Shown in pieces: positions 1-7,522 of a DNA stretch of 8,764 bases. The stretch spans positions 1-8,764 of the forward strand of contig CAMOUF010000153.1 in the NCBI GenBank assembly GCA_946626395.1. Direction: 5' to 3'. Each line of letters opens with the position of its first letter. The stretch's first letter is position 1. Below the pieces are notes generated by a model. That model saw nothing but the letters and a program-made list of their open reading frames with translations, was not told the DNA's origin and did not search any database. This DNA comes from an uncultured Clostridia bacterium (GTDB lineage: Bacteria > Bacillota > Clostridia > Christensenellales > Aristaeellaceae). Both the position numbers and the translations under genes were made by a program.

Positions 1-1148
1 CCCAGTTCAGCCTTGGCGGCTTCATAGTATTCCAGGGCCTTGTCGGGATCGTAGCCCACGTAATCCAGGAACGCGTCCTGATCGGCGGAGAAATCCTCGC
101 CCGTGGTGCTGCTGGCTGCGAACTGCGGGGGCACGGCGGTGTAGGTGGCCAGAGAGCCGTCCATTACATAGTTGTCCACCAGGTTGTCCCGGTCGATGGC
201 ATTGGTGATGGCCAGGCGCAGGTTCACGTTGGCCAGCTTGCCGTTCTGGGCGTTCTTTTCAGTCTGGCTGAAGGAGAGATACCACAGATAGCCAGCGCCG
301 GTGACCTTCAGATTCTGGCTCAGGGAAGCGTCCTTCTGGGCGGCGGCCACCTGGTTGCCGGAGATGGTGACCAGATCCAGCGCGCCGGTGCGGTAAGCGG
401 TCAGGGCGTTGTCAGAGGAGCCAACCACTTGGTACTTGATGCCCGCCAGCTTCACCCGGTCAGCGTCCCAGTAATCGGCGTTCTTCTTCACGGACAGGGT
501 GGCGGTGCCGGGGGTGTAGTCTTCCAGCACGAAAGCGCCGTTGCTCAGGAAGGTTTCAGCGCTGGTGCCGTAGGTGCCTTCCTCCAGGCTGTTATAGAAT
601 TCTTCATTGATGGGATAGAAGGTGGGGAAATACATCAGGCTGGGGAAGAAGGACACGGGCACTTCCAGGGTGACCACGAAGGTTTTGTCGTCCACGGCTT
701 CCACGCCCAGGGTGTCGGGGTCGGCGCCTTCATAGATGATGGCGTCGGCGTTCTTGATGCAGCCCACGCTGGTATCCAGCAGATAGGCGTATTCGCCGGC
801 TTCCTTGGCGATGCGCTTCCAGGCAAACTCAAAGTCCTTGGCGGTCACGGCAGCGCCGTTGGACCACTTGGCGTCCCGCAGGTGGAAGGTATACACGGTG
901 CCGTCATCGGACAGGTCGTAGCTTTCCGCAATGGCGGGAATGGCCGCGCCGTCCGCGTCCATCTGCATCAGGCCGTCGATGCAGTCGGCAATCACTTCAA
1001 AGGATTCGCCGTCGGTGGCCAGATTGGTGTCCAGGCTCATCACGTTGGTGCTCAGCATGACGCCCAGATACCTGTCTTCCGCCAGGGCCGGGATGGCGCA
1101 CGACGCGAGCGTCACAAGCGCTAAAACCACACAAACCAGTTTTTTCAT
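1..1148 (-). CDS. Oligopeptide-type ABC transporter substrate-binding protein (SBP family 5, OppA-like), 3' end cut by the window edge
   Basis: The protein captures extracellular peptides or similar solutes for an ABC importer whose permease and ATPase genes would lie beyond the left edge. Of its reading frame 382 residues are visible; OppA-type proteins usually have about 530-570, so roughly the last third is missing. The start MKKLVCVVLALVTLASC is a signal sequence: a KK n-region and a hydrophobic core. Cleavage could be at a lipobox (LAS-Cys17), giving a lipoprotein, or by signal peptidase I after Ala-Leu-Ala23. The family-5 signature lies at about residues 73-110 (AESYDLSDDGT, then LRDAKWSNG and TAKDFEFAW). 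Other family features are NGAFVLEDYTPG (203-213), KNADYWDADRVKLAGIKY (222-239) and LRLAITNAIDRDNLV (310-324). The ATG at 1146-1148 is chosen because GAAAGGA lies 10 bases upstream and the signal peptide follows at once. It has its own promoter and is probably not part of the NRPS operon. The family is certain; the substrate is unknown. Confidence 0.93.
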   Translation of the reverse strand, partial: MKKLVCVVLALVTLASCAIPALAEDRYLGVMLSTNVMSLDTNLATDGESFEVIADCIDGLMQMDADGAAIPAIAESYDLSDDGTVYTFHLRDAKWSNGAAVTAKDFEFAWKRIAKEAGEYAYLLDTSVGCIKNADAIIYEGADPDTLGVEAVDDKTFVVTLEVPVSFFPSLMYFPTFYPINEEFYNSLEEGTYGTSAETFLSNGAFVLEDYTPGTATLSVKKNADYWDADRVKLAGIKYQVVGSSDNALTAYRTGALDLVTISGNQVAAAQKDASLSQNLKVTGAGYLWYLSFSQTEKNAQNGKLANVNLRLAITNAIDRDNLVDNYVMDGSLATYTAVPPQFAASSTTGEDFSADQDAFLDYVGYDPDKALEYYEAAKAEL

Positions 1149-1158
1149 ACAAGAAACG

Positions 1159-1165
1159 TCCTTTC
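1159..1165 (-). promoter_or_regulatory. Ribosome-binding site of the substrate-binding protein gene
   Basis: The minus strand reads GAAAGGA, followed by 10 bases and the ATG at 1146-1148. The spacing is at the long end of normal but supports this ATG as the start. Confidence 0.7.
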
Positions 1166-1180
1166 TTTTAGTCTGTACGG

Positions 1181-1215
1181 AATATGCGGTATCCCGTATA
1201 GGAATACCGCATATT
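1181..1215. repeat. Perfect 12+12 bp inverted repeat at the -10/start region, candidate operator
   Basis: AATATGCGGTAT (1181-1192) and its exact reverse complement ATACCGCATATT (1204-1215) flank 11 bases. Read as RNA from the minus strand, the pairing can extend inward by one G-U and two G-C pairs, giving about 15 pairs around a 5-base loop. The upstream arm overlaps the last three bases of the predicted -10 box and the rest covers the predicted start point and early leader. A DNA operator is therefore more likely than a leader hairpin, because a transcript starting near 1206 would lack most of one arm. It is not followed by a T-run on either strand, so it does not look like an intrinsic terminator. 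The cognate regulator is not in the window. Confidence 0.65.
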
Positions 1216-1241
1216 TTAACCCGTTAAAGCACAAAAGTAAA
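1213..1241 (-). promoter_or_regulatory. Sigma-A-type promoter for the substrate-binding protein gene
   Basis: On the minus strand, TTTACT (1236-1241; 4 of 6 matches to TTGACA) and TAAAAT (1213-1218; 5 of 6 to TATAAT) are separated by exactly 17 bases. Transcription would start near 1206, leaving a leader of about 58 bases before the ATG. An AT-rich, T-rich stretch lies upstream (about 1242-1265), as is common for Firmicute promoters. The -10 box is overlapped by two palindromes, which suggests regulation by a DNA-binding protein. This is a by-eye prediction with no experimental support. Confidence 0.6.
1215..1228. repeat. Short palindrome TTTAAC-N2-GTTAAA overlapping the -10 box and spacer
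   Basis: TTTAAC (1215-1220), two bases, then GTTAAA (1223-1228) form a perfect 6+6 dyad. It lies mostly in the spacer between the -35 and -10 boxes and shares bases with the -10 box and the neighbouring 35-base inverted repeat. Its position fits an operator, but a 6+6 AT-rich palindrome can arise by chance. Confidence 0.4.
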
Positions 1242-1394
1242 GAGGGAAAACAAAACAAATACAACCCAATTGCACCGCTTCCATGGGATCTGATCCTCGG
1301 CAGTCTCTTTTCGGCTTGGATCGAATCCGGGCGCTAAGCTGTAAGCTTCAAGTACAAAGCGGATTATATTCAGCGCAATGGGGCGCTTGCGGGA

Positions 1395-2621
1395 TTACAG
1401 CGCGGCGGTACAGTTCACCAGCGATTCAAGGGTTTGGATATAGTGATCGTGGAAGACCTTCACCTGCTCCTGCTCGAACATTCCTTCGGCGTATTCCATT
1501 TCCGAATCAAAGCCGCCGTCTCCGTATTCGTTTTCCAGCAAATCCAGCGCGATCAGCCCGCCGGGCGCGGAGAATTCATCCTTCAAAGGAATCAGCGTTG
1601 GATGCAGCGCGTCCAGCTCATCGCCGTTGATGCCCAATTGGAGATTGACTTCGATGCATTCGGCCAGGAACGATTGAAAATACTCCGAGGTGGCGTCATA
1701 GGTGCTGTGGGCAATGCCCTCCGCCACCTGCTCCTTTACGGAAAGCAGCAGGTCTCTCAGGGAAGTATACTCCTCCATCCGGGCGGCGGCAGGCAGGCCC
1801 TTGATCAGCATGCCCACGGCATTCTCCGCTTCCGGGGCCAGGCGGTTGTTGAAAATCCAGCTCACCATCACATGCTGCCTGCCTGTGATTTGCGAGAGCG
1901 TCAGCAGCGCCGCCGCGATGGCCATCACGGAATGAGAAACGCCCCAGTAGCCTTCCGCGGTTTTCACTTGCCCGGCGTCAAAGGACAATCGCACCTCCCG
2001 GCTGCCTGGGCCGACCCTGCTTCCCTTCTGTTTTACGGGGATATTGCTGCACCACAGCTCGTCGCCGTAGCGTTCATGGAACCAGGCTTTGTCCTTTTTC
2101 CTGCTGCCCATGGCGACGCGCTTTTCTTCCTCGGCCAGAAGCGCAAAGTAGTAGTCTTTTTTCAGCTTTCTGCCGAAGTACGCGTTTGCGATATCGCCCA
2201 GCACCACGCCCAGCGACCCGCCGTCCAGCAGCAGGTGGTGGGTGTCCATGAACAGATAGACGGCATCCGGAGAACGGAACACGCCCACCCGGCACAGGCA
2301 GGAATTGATGAGGCGGTCAAAGGGCATCACCAGGACGTCGGGAAGGCTATCGGCGGTTTCCTGCCGGATTTCATGCACCTTGACTTCAGGAAGCAGTCCG
2401 GGAATATACTGCTGACACAGCTCATTGTTGTCATCGAACCGGAAGGCGACGGATAAGCCGGGATGATTTTGCAGCGCTGCGTTGACCGCGGCGCATAAGC
2501 GATCCGCGTCCACTTCTTCCGGATCGAACCGCACCAGGAAATGGGTGTTGCTCCACATGGTGGAGCCGGGACGGAACAGCTGATTATCCAGAATTTGAAG
2601 CTGCTGCTGGGAAAGGGCATG
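1395..2621 (-). other. NRPS terminal condensation domain C2
   Basis: Residues 1632-2039 form a second condensation domain that ends the protein. It opens with HALSQQQLQILDN and has the intact motif HHLLLDG (1759-1765; 2220-2240), later WIFNNRLAPEAENAVGMLIKGLP (1886-1908) and a normal C-terminal helix region. A C domain at the very end, with no thioesterase or reductase, can release the chain onto a free amine or hydroxyl, or pass it to a carrier protein on another polypeptide. The sequence does not show which. No second NRPS gene follows before the substrate-binding protein gene. Confidence 0.85.
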
Positions 2622-5600
2622 GGGCTTTTTCCTGGCTTCTTCCTCCCGCTCGTCCAGGCTGCCCATGCCTACGCGCTCCTGCACCGCCGCGGCAATGGCC
2701 TGGGGGGTACGCTTCTGGAATACGTCGGCGGCGTTCAAGCCTTCCAGATTCGCTTCTGCCAGCACCCGCATGGCCTTCAGGGAATCGCCGCCCAGCTGGA
2801 AGAAATCGTCCAGCACGCCGACCTGAGCTTCCTTCAGATTCAGCGCCAGGGCGAAAGCGCGGCAGACCGCCTTTTCCGTTTCGGTGCCGGGGGCGGCGTA
2901 TTCCGCCTTGAAGGCGGAAAAGTCCGGCATGGGCAGGGCCCTTTTATCCACCTTGCCGCTGACGGTCATGGGCATGGCGTCCAGCCGCATCAGCGCCTGG
3001 GGCACCATGTATTCGGGCAGCTTTTCCTGCATGTGCCGTTTGAGCTGATCCACGGAAAGCTCCCTTTGGGCGGTATAGTAACCCACCAGGTATTCCGTGC
3101 CGCCATGCTTGCGCACGGTGGCCGCGCCGGTCTTCACGCCGGGGAATTCCGTCATCCCCTTTTCTATTTCGTCCAGCTCGATCCGGAAGCCCCGCAGCTT
3201 GATCTGGTTATCCGTGCGGCCGAAAATGCGGATCTTGCCGTCCTCCGTCCAGGCGGCCAGATCGCCGCTGCGATAGGAGCGCAGGCCGCGGCGGGTAAAG
3301 AAGGCGGCGGCGGTTTTGTCCGGCAGGCCGATATAGCCCCGGCCTACCTGCGCGCCGGAAATGATCAGCTCGCCCCTGACGCCCACGGGCAAATCGTTGC
3401 CGAAGGGGTCCACTACGGCAAACACCGTGTTGGCGATAGGCGGGCCCACGGTGACCAGGTGACCGCCGGTCATTTCCTCGGCGGCGCAGCCCATGGTGGC
3501 TTCCGTGGGGCCGTATACATTCAGGATCACGCTGTCCTGACGCAGCTCCCGAAGCCGGTCATAGAGCCGGGCCGGGAAGGCTTCCGCGCCGATATCAAAG
3601 AAGGTGAGCTGCCCGACAGCGTCCCGGGTTTCGGAAATATCCAATAGGCTCAATAGATAGGTAGGGGTGCAGGTGATGCCGGTAACGCCGTTTTCCCGGA
3701 TCAGCCGGGCCAGCAGCTCGGGGGTGTGGATTTCTTCTTCTGTGGCAATCACCACGGAATTGCCGTTGCACAGGGGCACGAATTCCTCCACCACCGAAAC
3801 ATCGAAGGAGAAGGAAGCCAGGGCCAGGCACACCCGGTTTGGCGCGGCGTAGTGCATGATCTCTAAGGATTTTTCATTGCGGTGCACATAGTTGGCGATG
3901 TTGTGGTGCTCAATCATGACGCCCTTGGGCCGGCCCGTGGTGCCGGAGGTGTAGATGCAGTAGGCCAGATCGCTTGGCCGGACGGATACGGCGGGCATTT
4001 CCGCATAGGCGGGGTCGGGCAGGATGTCTTCCTTCTGTTGTACACCGAACAGCTCTTCCACCGTGATCAGCTGATAGGCGTTTCCGTTTAAGCCCGTCCG
4101 CTCTGCCCGCAGGCGCTCACTGGTCAGCAGCAGGGGAATCTGCCCGTCCTGCATGCAAAAATCAATGCGTTCATCCGGATAATCCGGCAGGAAGGGCACG
4201 AACGCGCCGCCCGCTTTCAAAATGCCGATCTCCGCCACATAGGCCCATACCTCCCGGTCCAGCATCACGGCCACCAGGGTTTCCCGGCTCACGCCCTTTT
4301 CCCGAAGAGATGCGGCCAGCCGATTGGAAAGCAGATCCAATTCCCGGAAGGTGAGCGTTTTGCCCCCGGCGGTGACAGCGATTTTTTCCGGGGTTTGCAG
4401 GGCATGACGGTGGATCTGCTCCTGCACGGGCACAAAGTCCATGGGCACGGCGGTATCGTTGAAGCGGGCCAGGGCTTTCCTGTCGGCATCCGTCAGCATT
4501 TCTATGCTGCCGATATTTTCTTTGGTCAAAAGTCCTTCCGCGATTGTGAACAGGTTTTCCGCAAAGCGCTGCACATAGGCCGGGGTGAAGCGCTCGCTGC
4601 GGTATTCGATGGTCATATTGTAGAGCCCCTGAGTGGCGAAAAGCTGGATGGAAAAGCAGCCTGTCACCATGCCGGTGTGGTAATGCTCGATGAACCACTT
4701 GTCTCCCTCCGCCAGGGTCTTTTCTTTGGACGGATGATCGGTGAACTGGCTGCCCTGATAAATAAACTCCACGTCCTCGTTGACCGGGCATTCCTTGAGC
4801 ACCTCGTCAAAGGAATAAATATCATGGCTCATGCTGGTGAAGATCTGGCGGCTGAGGGAACGCAGATAGTCGCCCACGCTCTGGTCCTTGGAGAGGTCGC
4901 CATAAACGGGAATGCGCTTGATCAGCGTGCCCACGGTGCGGTCCATCCCGGCCTGGGCGCGGCCGTTGTAGACCGTGGAGAAGGAAACATGCCTGCTGTT
5001 CAGATACTTGCCCAGCAGCAGGGCCATGGCCCCCATAAAGAAGCTGCTTTCGGTGATCTGGTTCTTTTCACAGAATGCCTTCACCCGTTCCGCTGTCAGG
5101 GTGCCGGGCTCAAAGCGCAGGTTTTCGCTGACGCCGGGGGTCAGCTGGCCTGCCCGGTCGCCGCTGAGGGAGGGAATATCCTCCATGGCCTTGAAGAGGT
5201 CGGCGTGGTACTGCTTCGCCGCTTCATGGGCACCGTCCCGCATCATTTGCTCCTCGCGCATGGCGGCCTGCTGCACGGTGAATTCCTCCGGCTCCAGCGC
5301 CTGGCCCTGCAGCGCTTTGTTCAAGTCCTCGATCAGCAGATTCACAGAAGTGCCGTCCAGAAAAATCAGATGGGTCTTGGCCGCCAGATAGCAGCGCTCC
5401 TTCGTGCGGTACACGGCAAAATGGAAGAGCAATTCCTCCATCATGGGCACCACGGGGTAAAACGCCCGCATGAAGTCCAGCCGGCCTTCCTCCGTGCCGT
5501 CCACCACCGGGATCTCCACCTTTTCTTCCGGCGCCATGAACATATGGGGGATGCCGTCCGCCCCGCCGCGAATCACATATTTCATGGAGGGATGGGCGAA

Positions 5601-7514
5601 AAGCAGCTTTTTCACCGCGGCAATCAGCGCTTCCGCGGTCACGGAAGCGTCCGTTTTCACCAGGAAGGGCACGGTATAGGTGGCGTTGTTGCCGCCGGTC
5701 AGGCCTTCCAGATAAATGCCCATCTGGGTCTTGGTCAGGGGATAAAAGTCCCGGTTCATTTGCGGCGCGCCCGCTTGCTCCTTTTCGCCTTTTTCCAGAT
5801 ACGCCGCCAGAGCCCGGGGCGTGGGGTGCTGCACCACGTCCTGGAAGGACAGGCTGCCGCAGGTGTCGGACAGCGCCGCGATCAGCACCGCCACAGTCAG
5901 GGAGGTGCCGCCCAGGTCAAAGAAGCTGGCCAAAGCGCTGACCCGGTCAAGGCCCAGGGCGGAAGCGAACGCGGCGCAAACAGTCCGCTCCGTTTCCGTT
6001 TCAGGGGCGATATACGCTTCTTCCTCTGTCGGGGGCTCCATGGCTTTCAGCGCCAGATAATTCACCTTGTTCCGCTCGTTCCGGGGCAGGGCGGAAAGAT
6101 GCACCAGATAATCCGGCACCATATAGCCCGGCAGCAGGGAGGCGGCGTGGGCCTTCAGGATTTCTGTTTCGGTCTTTTCCCCGGTATAATAGCAGCACAG
6201 CTTGTCGCCGCCGTTGACCTTTACCGCCACGCAGGCCGCTTCCTCTATCCCCGGCGCTTTTCGCACGGCGCTTTCCACTTCGCCCAGCTCCACCCGGTAG
6301 CCCCGCAGCTTCACCATTCGGTCCTTGCGGCCATGGAACAGATAATTTCCCTGCCCGTCAAAGGACAGATAATCGCCGGTGCGGTACATGCGCTGGCCTA
6401 TTTCAAAGGGGCAGTCCACAAATTTTAAGGCGGTTTCCTCCGGCAGCTTATTGTAGCCCATCGCCACCCAGGGGCTGACTACGCATAATTCGCCCATCCT
6501 GCCCGGTTCCTGAATCAGGCTGCCGTCGTCATCCACCAAATAGATATGCGATCCCGCCGCCGGTTTGCCCAGCCGCCGTTCGTCCTCATTGTTCAATTGC
6601 TGAAACAGCATGCAGAAGGTTTCGCTGGAGGCGTAGGCCTCAAACAGGTTGCCGTCGTCGGCGTATTTGGGGTTGGCCTTTTCGCCGCCCATTTCGATGT
6701 TCCGAAGGGGCAGCCGCCCGTACAGCTCCCGCATCACCATGAACATTTTAGGCGGCAGGAACATGCTGGTCACATGCCGCTTCAGGATAATGGCGTGCAG
6801 CTTTTCCGCGTCCTGACGTTCCGTTTCATCCGCGATATACACCCGGGCTCCGGTCATGAGGGGGATGGTCAGGTCAAACAGCGCGGCGATAAAAGGAAAG
6901 CCGGCCATGCACAGGTGGACGGATTCCCGGGGCAGGGGGCGGCCCGCGATCCTGTTGAGCATATAATAATGGGAATACACCGACTGGCGGTGCACCACGC
7001 CCTTGGGTTTTCCGGTGGAACCGGAGGTGTACACCAGCAGCCCTTCGATTTCGGGGTCCGACAGGTTCAGCGTTTCGTCCGCCTGCTCATTCGGATCATG
7101 CAGCGCTTCTTCGATCAGAAGGCTTGGAGCGTTGCCCGTTTTCTCCACAAGCGCCCGGGTGGTGATAAATAGCAAAAACTCCGCATCCTCCCGGATGGTC
7201 TGGATCCTTTCCTTCGGATATTCCGCGTCCAGCGGCACCAGGGCGCAGCCCGCCCGGAGCACCGCCAGCACGGCGGTCATATATTCCCGGGTGCGGGGCA
7301 GCAGCACGGCGACACGCGCGCCATTCCGGCCCGCTTTCCGCAAGGCTTCCACGTCCGTCCCCAGTTTCCTGCATTCATCCAAAAGCTTCCGCGCCAAAAG
7401 GGCGGAACGGCGGTTCAGCGCAGCATAGGGTTCCGCGCCGCGAACGTCCATCACGGCGGGATCTGCTCCATGGCTCCGGGCCTGGGAAAGAAAGGCGTTT
7501 ACAAACGTATTCAT
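1395..7514 (-). CDS. Two-module non-ribosomal peptide synthetase, A-T-C-A-T-C, without release domain
   Basis: This 2039-residue cytoplasmic megasynthase activates two building blocks as adenylates, loads them on phosphopantetheine carriers and joins them. Domains by residue: A1 1-490, T1 505-575 (LGGTSL, Ser538), C1 588-1015, A2 1025-1530, T2 1545-1615 (LGGDSL, Ser1578), C2 1632-2039. It has no starter C, methyltransferase, epimerase, thioesterase or reductase domain. A1 and C1 carry non-canonical residues at key positions; A2, T2 and C2 look normal. The start MNTFVN is chosen because AAGGAG lies 8 bases upstream and the A-domain begins soon after. The open frame runs back to 7652 inside the exporter gene, and an ATG at 7545-7547 overlapping the exporter stop (ATGA) would add 11 residues. 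The exporter gene lies 29 bases upstream. The NRPS assignment is certain; the product is unknown. Confidence 0.95.
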   Translation of the reverse strand: MNTFVNAFLSQARSHGADPAVMDVRGAEPYAALNRRSALLARKLLDECRKLGTDVEALRKAGRNGARVAVLLPRTREYMTAVLAVLRAGCALVPLDAEYPKERIQTIREDAEFLLFITTRALVEKTGNAPSLLIEEALHDPNEQADETLNLSDPEIEGLLVYTSGSTGKPKGVVHRQSVYSHYYMLNRIAGRPLPRESVHLCMAGFPFIAALFDLTIPLMTGARVYIADETERQDAEKLHAIILKRHVTSMFLPPKMFMVMRELYGRLPLRNIEMGGEKANPKYADDGNLFEAYASSETFCMLFQQLNNEDERRLGKPAAGSHIYLVDDDGSLIQEPGRMGELCVVSPWVAMGYNKLPEETALKFVDCPFEIGQRMYRTGDYLSFDGQGNYLFHGRKDRMVKLRGYRVELGEVESAVRKAPGIEEAACVAVKVNGGDKLCCYYTGEKTETEILKAHAASLLPGYMVPDYLVHLSALPRNERNKVNYLALKAMEPPTEEEAYIAPETETERTVCAAFASALGLDRVSALASFFDLGGTSLTVAVLIAALSDTCGSLSFQDVVQHPTPRALAAYLEKGEKEQAGAPQMNRDFYPLTKTQMGIYLEGLTGGNNATYTVPFLVKTDASVTAEALIAAVKKLLFAHPSMKYVIRGGADGIPHMFMAPEEKVEIPVVDGTEEGRLDFMRAFYPVVPMMEELLFHFAVYRTKERCYLAAKTHLIFLDGTSVNLLIEDLNKALQGQALEPEEFTVQQAAMREEQMMRDGAHEAAKQYHADLFKAMEDIPSLSGDRAGQLTPGVSENLRFEPGTLTAERVKAFCEKNQITESSFFMGAMALLLGKYLNSRHVSFSTVYNGRAQAGMDRTVGTLIKRIPVYGDLSKDQSVGDYLRSLSRQIFTSMSHDIYSFDEVLKECPVNEDVEFIYQGSQFTDHPSKEKTLAEGDKWFIEHYHTGMVTGCFSIQLFATQGLYNMTIEYRSERFTPAYVQRFAENLFTIAEGLLTKENIGSIEMLTDADRKALARFNDTAVPMDFVPVQEQIHRHALQTPEKIAVTAGGKTLTFRELDLLSNRLAASLREKGVSRETLVAVMLDREVWAYVAEIGILKAGGAFVPFLPDYPDERIDFCMQDGQIPLLLTSERLRAERTGLNGNAYQLITVEELFGVQQKEDILPDPAYAEMPAVSVRPSDLAYCIYTSGTTGRPKGVMIEHHNIANYVHRNEKSLEIMHYAAPNRVCLALASFSFDVSVVEEFVPLCNGNSVVIATEEEIHTPELLARLIRENGVTGITCTPTYLLSLLDISETRDAVGQLTFFDIGAEAFPARLYDRLRELRQDSVILNVYGPTEATMGCAAEEMTGGHLVTVGPPIANTVFAVVDPFGNDLPVGVRGELIISGAQVGRGYIGLPDKTAAAFFTRRGLRSYRSGDLAAWTEDGKIRIFGRTDNQIKLRGFRIELDEIEKGMTEFPGVKTGAATVRKHGGTEYLVGYYTAQRELSVDQLKRHMQEKLPEYMVPQALMRLDAMPMTVSGKVDKRALPMPDFSAFKAEYAAPGTETEKAVCRAFALALNLKEAQVGVLDDFFQLGGDSLKAMRVLAEANLEGLNAADVFQKRTPQAIAAAVQERVGMGSLDEREEEARKKPHALSQQQLQILDNQLFRPGSTMWSNTHFLVRFDPEEVDADRLCAAVNAALQNHPGLSVAFRFDDNNELCQQYIPGLLPEVKVHEIRQETADSLPDVLVMPFDRLINSCLCRVGVFRSPDAVYLFMDTHHLLLDGGSLGVVLGDIANAYFGRKLKKDYYFALLAEEEKRVAMGSRKKDKAWFHERYGDELWCSNIPVKQKGSRVGPGSREVRLSFDAGQVKTAEGYWGVSHSVMAIAAALLTLSQITGRQHVMVSWIFNNRLAPEAENAVGMLIKGLPAAARMEEYTSLRDLLLSVKEQVAEGIAHSTYDATSEYFQSFLAECIEVNLQLGINGDELDALHPTLIPLKDEFSAPGGLIALDLLENEYGDGGFDSEMEYAEGMFEQEQVKVFHDHYIQTLESLVNCTAAL
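2670..5753 (-). other. NRPS module 2: condensation C1 with altered active site, adenylation A2, carrier T2
   Basis: C1 (588-1015) starts with YPLTKTQMGIYLEG and has recognisable later C motifs (TVYNGRAQAGMDRTVGTLIKRIPV, 847-870), but its core motif is HLIFLDG (715-721) instead of HHxxxDG: the catalytic second His is Leu716. A2 (1025-1530) is canonical: YTSGTTGRPKG (1188-1198), FDVSVVE with Asp1238 at the amino-acid anchor position, NVYGPTE (1332-1338), YRSGD (1414-1418), GRTDNQIKLRGFRIELDEIE (1432-1451) and SGKVDK with Lys1521. The pocket code read by eye is D-V-V-T-F-I-V-M-G-K, which I cannot match to a substrate. Asp1238 points to an alpha-amino acid. T2 (1545-1615) has FFQLGGDSL with Ser1578, codon at 2781-2783. 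Confidence 0.85.
5775..7514 (-). other. NRPS module 1: divergent adenylation domain A1 plus carrier T1
   Basis: A1 (residues 1-490) has the ATP-binding loop YTSGSTGKPKG (162-172), YRTGD (377-381), the hinge region GRKDRMVKLRGYRVELGEVE (395-414) and a lysine at 483 in NKVNY, in place of the usual GKVDR. Aligned by eye to A2 and GrsA, the position of Asp235 is Ile209, and the A5 motif is YASSET (294-299) rather than YGPTE. The ten pocket residues I read are I-A-F-F-I-M-A-C-M-K. Asp235 normally holds the alpha-amino group, so this pocket may take an aryl, keto, hydroxy, fatty or beta-amino acid. T1 (505-575) has FFDLGGTSL with Ser538 as the phosphopantetheine site, codon at 5901-5903. Catalytic core residues are intact, so I expect an active domain of altered specificity. 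Confidence 0.8.
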
Positions 7515-7522
7515 CAGCGTAT

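Larger units (their letters stand above)
1149..1394. other. Intergenic region between NRPS stop and substrate-binding protein start
   Basis: This is the only sizeable non-coding stretch in the window. The half next to the binding protein holds its promoter, two palindromes and ribosome-binding site. The half next to the NRPS stop (about 1266-1394) has only small hairpin-forming pieces: AGCGC/GCGCT at 1372-1387 and AAGCT/AGCTT at 1336-1348. None is followed by a T-run in the minus direction, so I cannot name a terminator for the NRPS transcript. I see no tRNA, small ORF with a ribosome-binding site, or riboswitch core. Confidence 0.6.

Noticed and set aside
429..1124. Plus-strand open frame of 231 codons across the left gene
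   Set aside because: It is low-complexity Gly/His/Val-rich sequence opposite the clear SBP family-5 frame on the minus strand, with no supporting start signal.
1181..1215. Inverted repeat read as a bidirectional terminator
   Set aside because: Neither side is followed by a run of T, and it overlaps a good promoter, so an operator role fits better.
1318..1342. GGATCGAATCC, resembling a tRNA T-arm
   Set aside because: No matching acceptor 5' strand, D-arm or anticodon stem can be placed upstream at tRNA distance, and the T-stem needs two G-U pairs.
1372..1387. Hairpin AGCGC/GCGCT just after the NRPS stop as an intrinsic terminator
   Set aside because: The stem is only 5 bp and the following minus-strand sequence (GAATATAAT) has no T-run.
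4395..6428. Very long plus-strand open frame (677 codons) antisense to the NRPS, and similar frames at 1434-2456 and 2541-3647
   Set aside because: The translations are rich in His, Gly, Gln and Ala with no domain-like motifs, and lie opposite a frame with unmistakable NRPS motifs. They are a by-product of GC-rich codon use.
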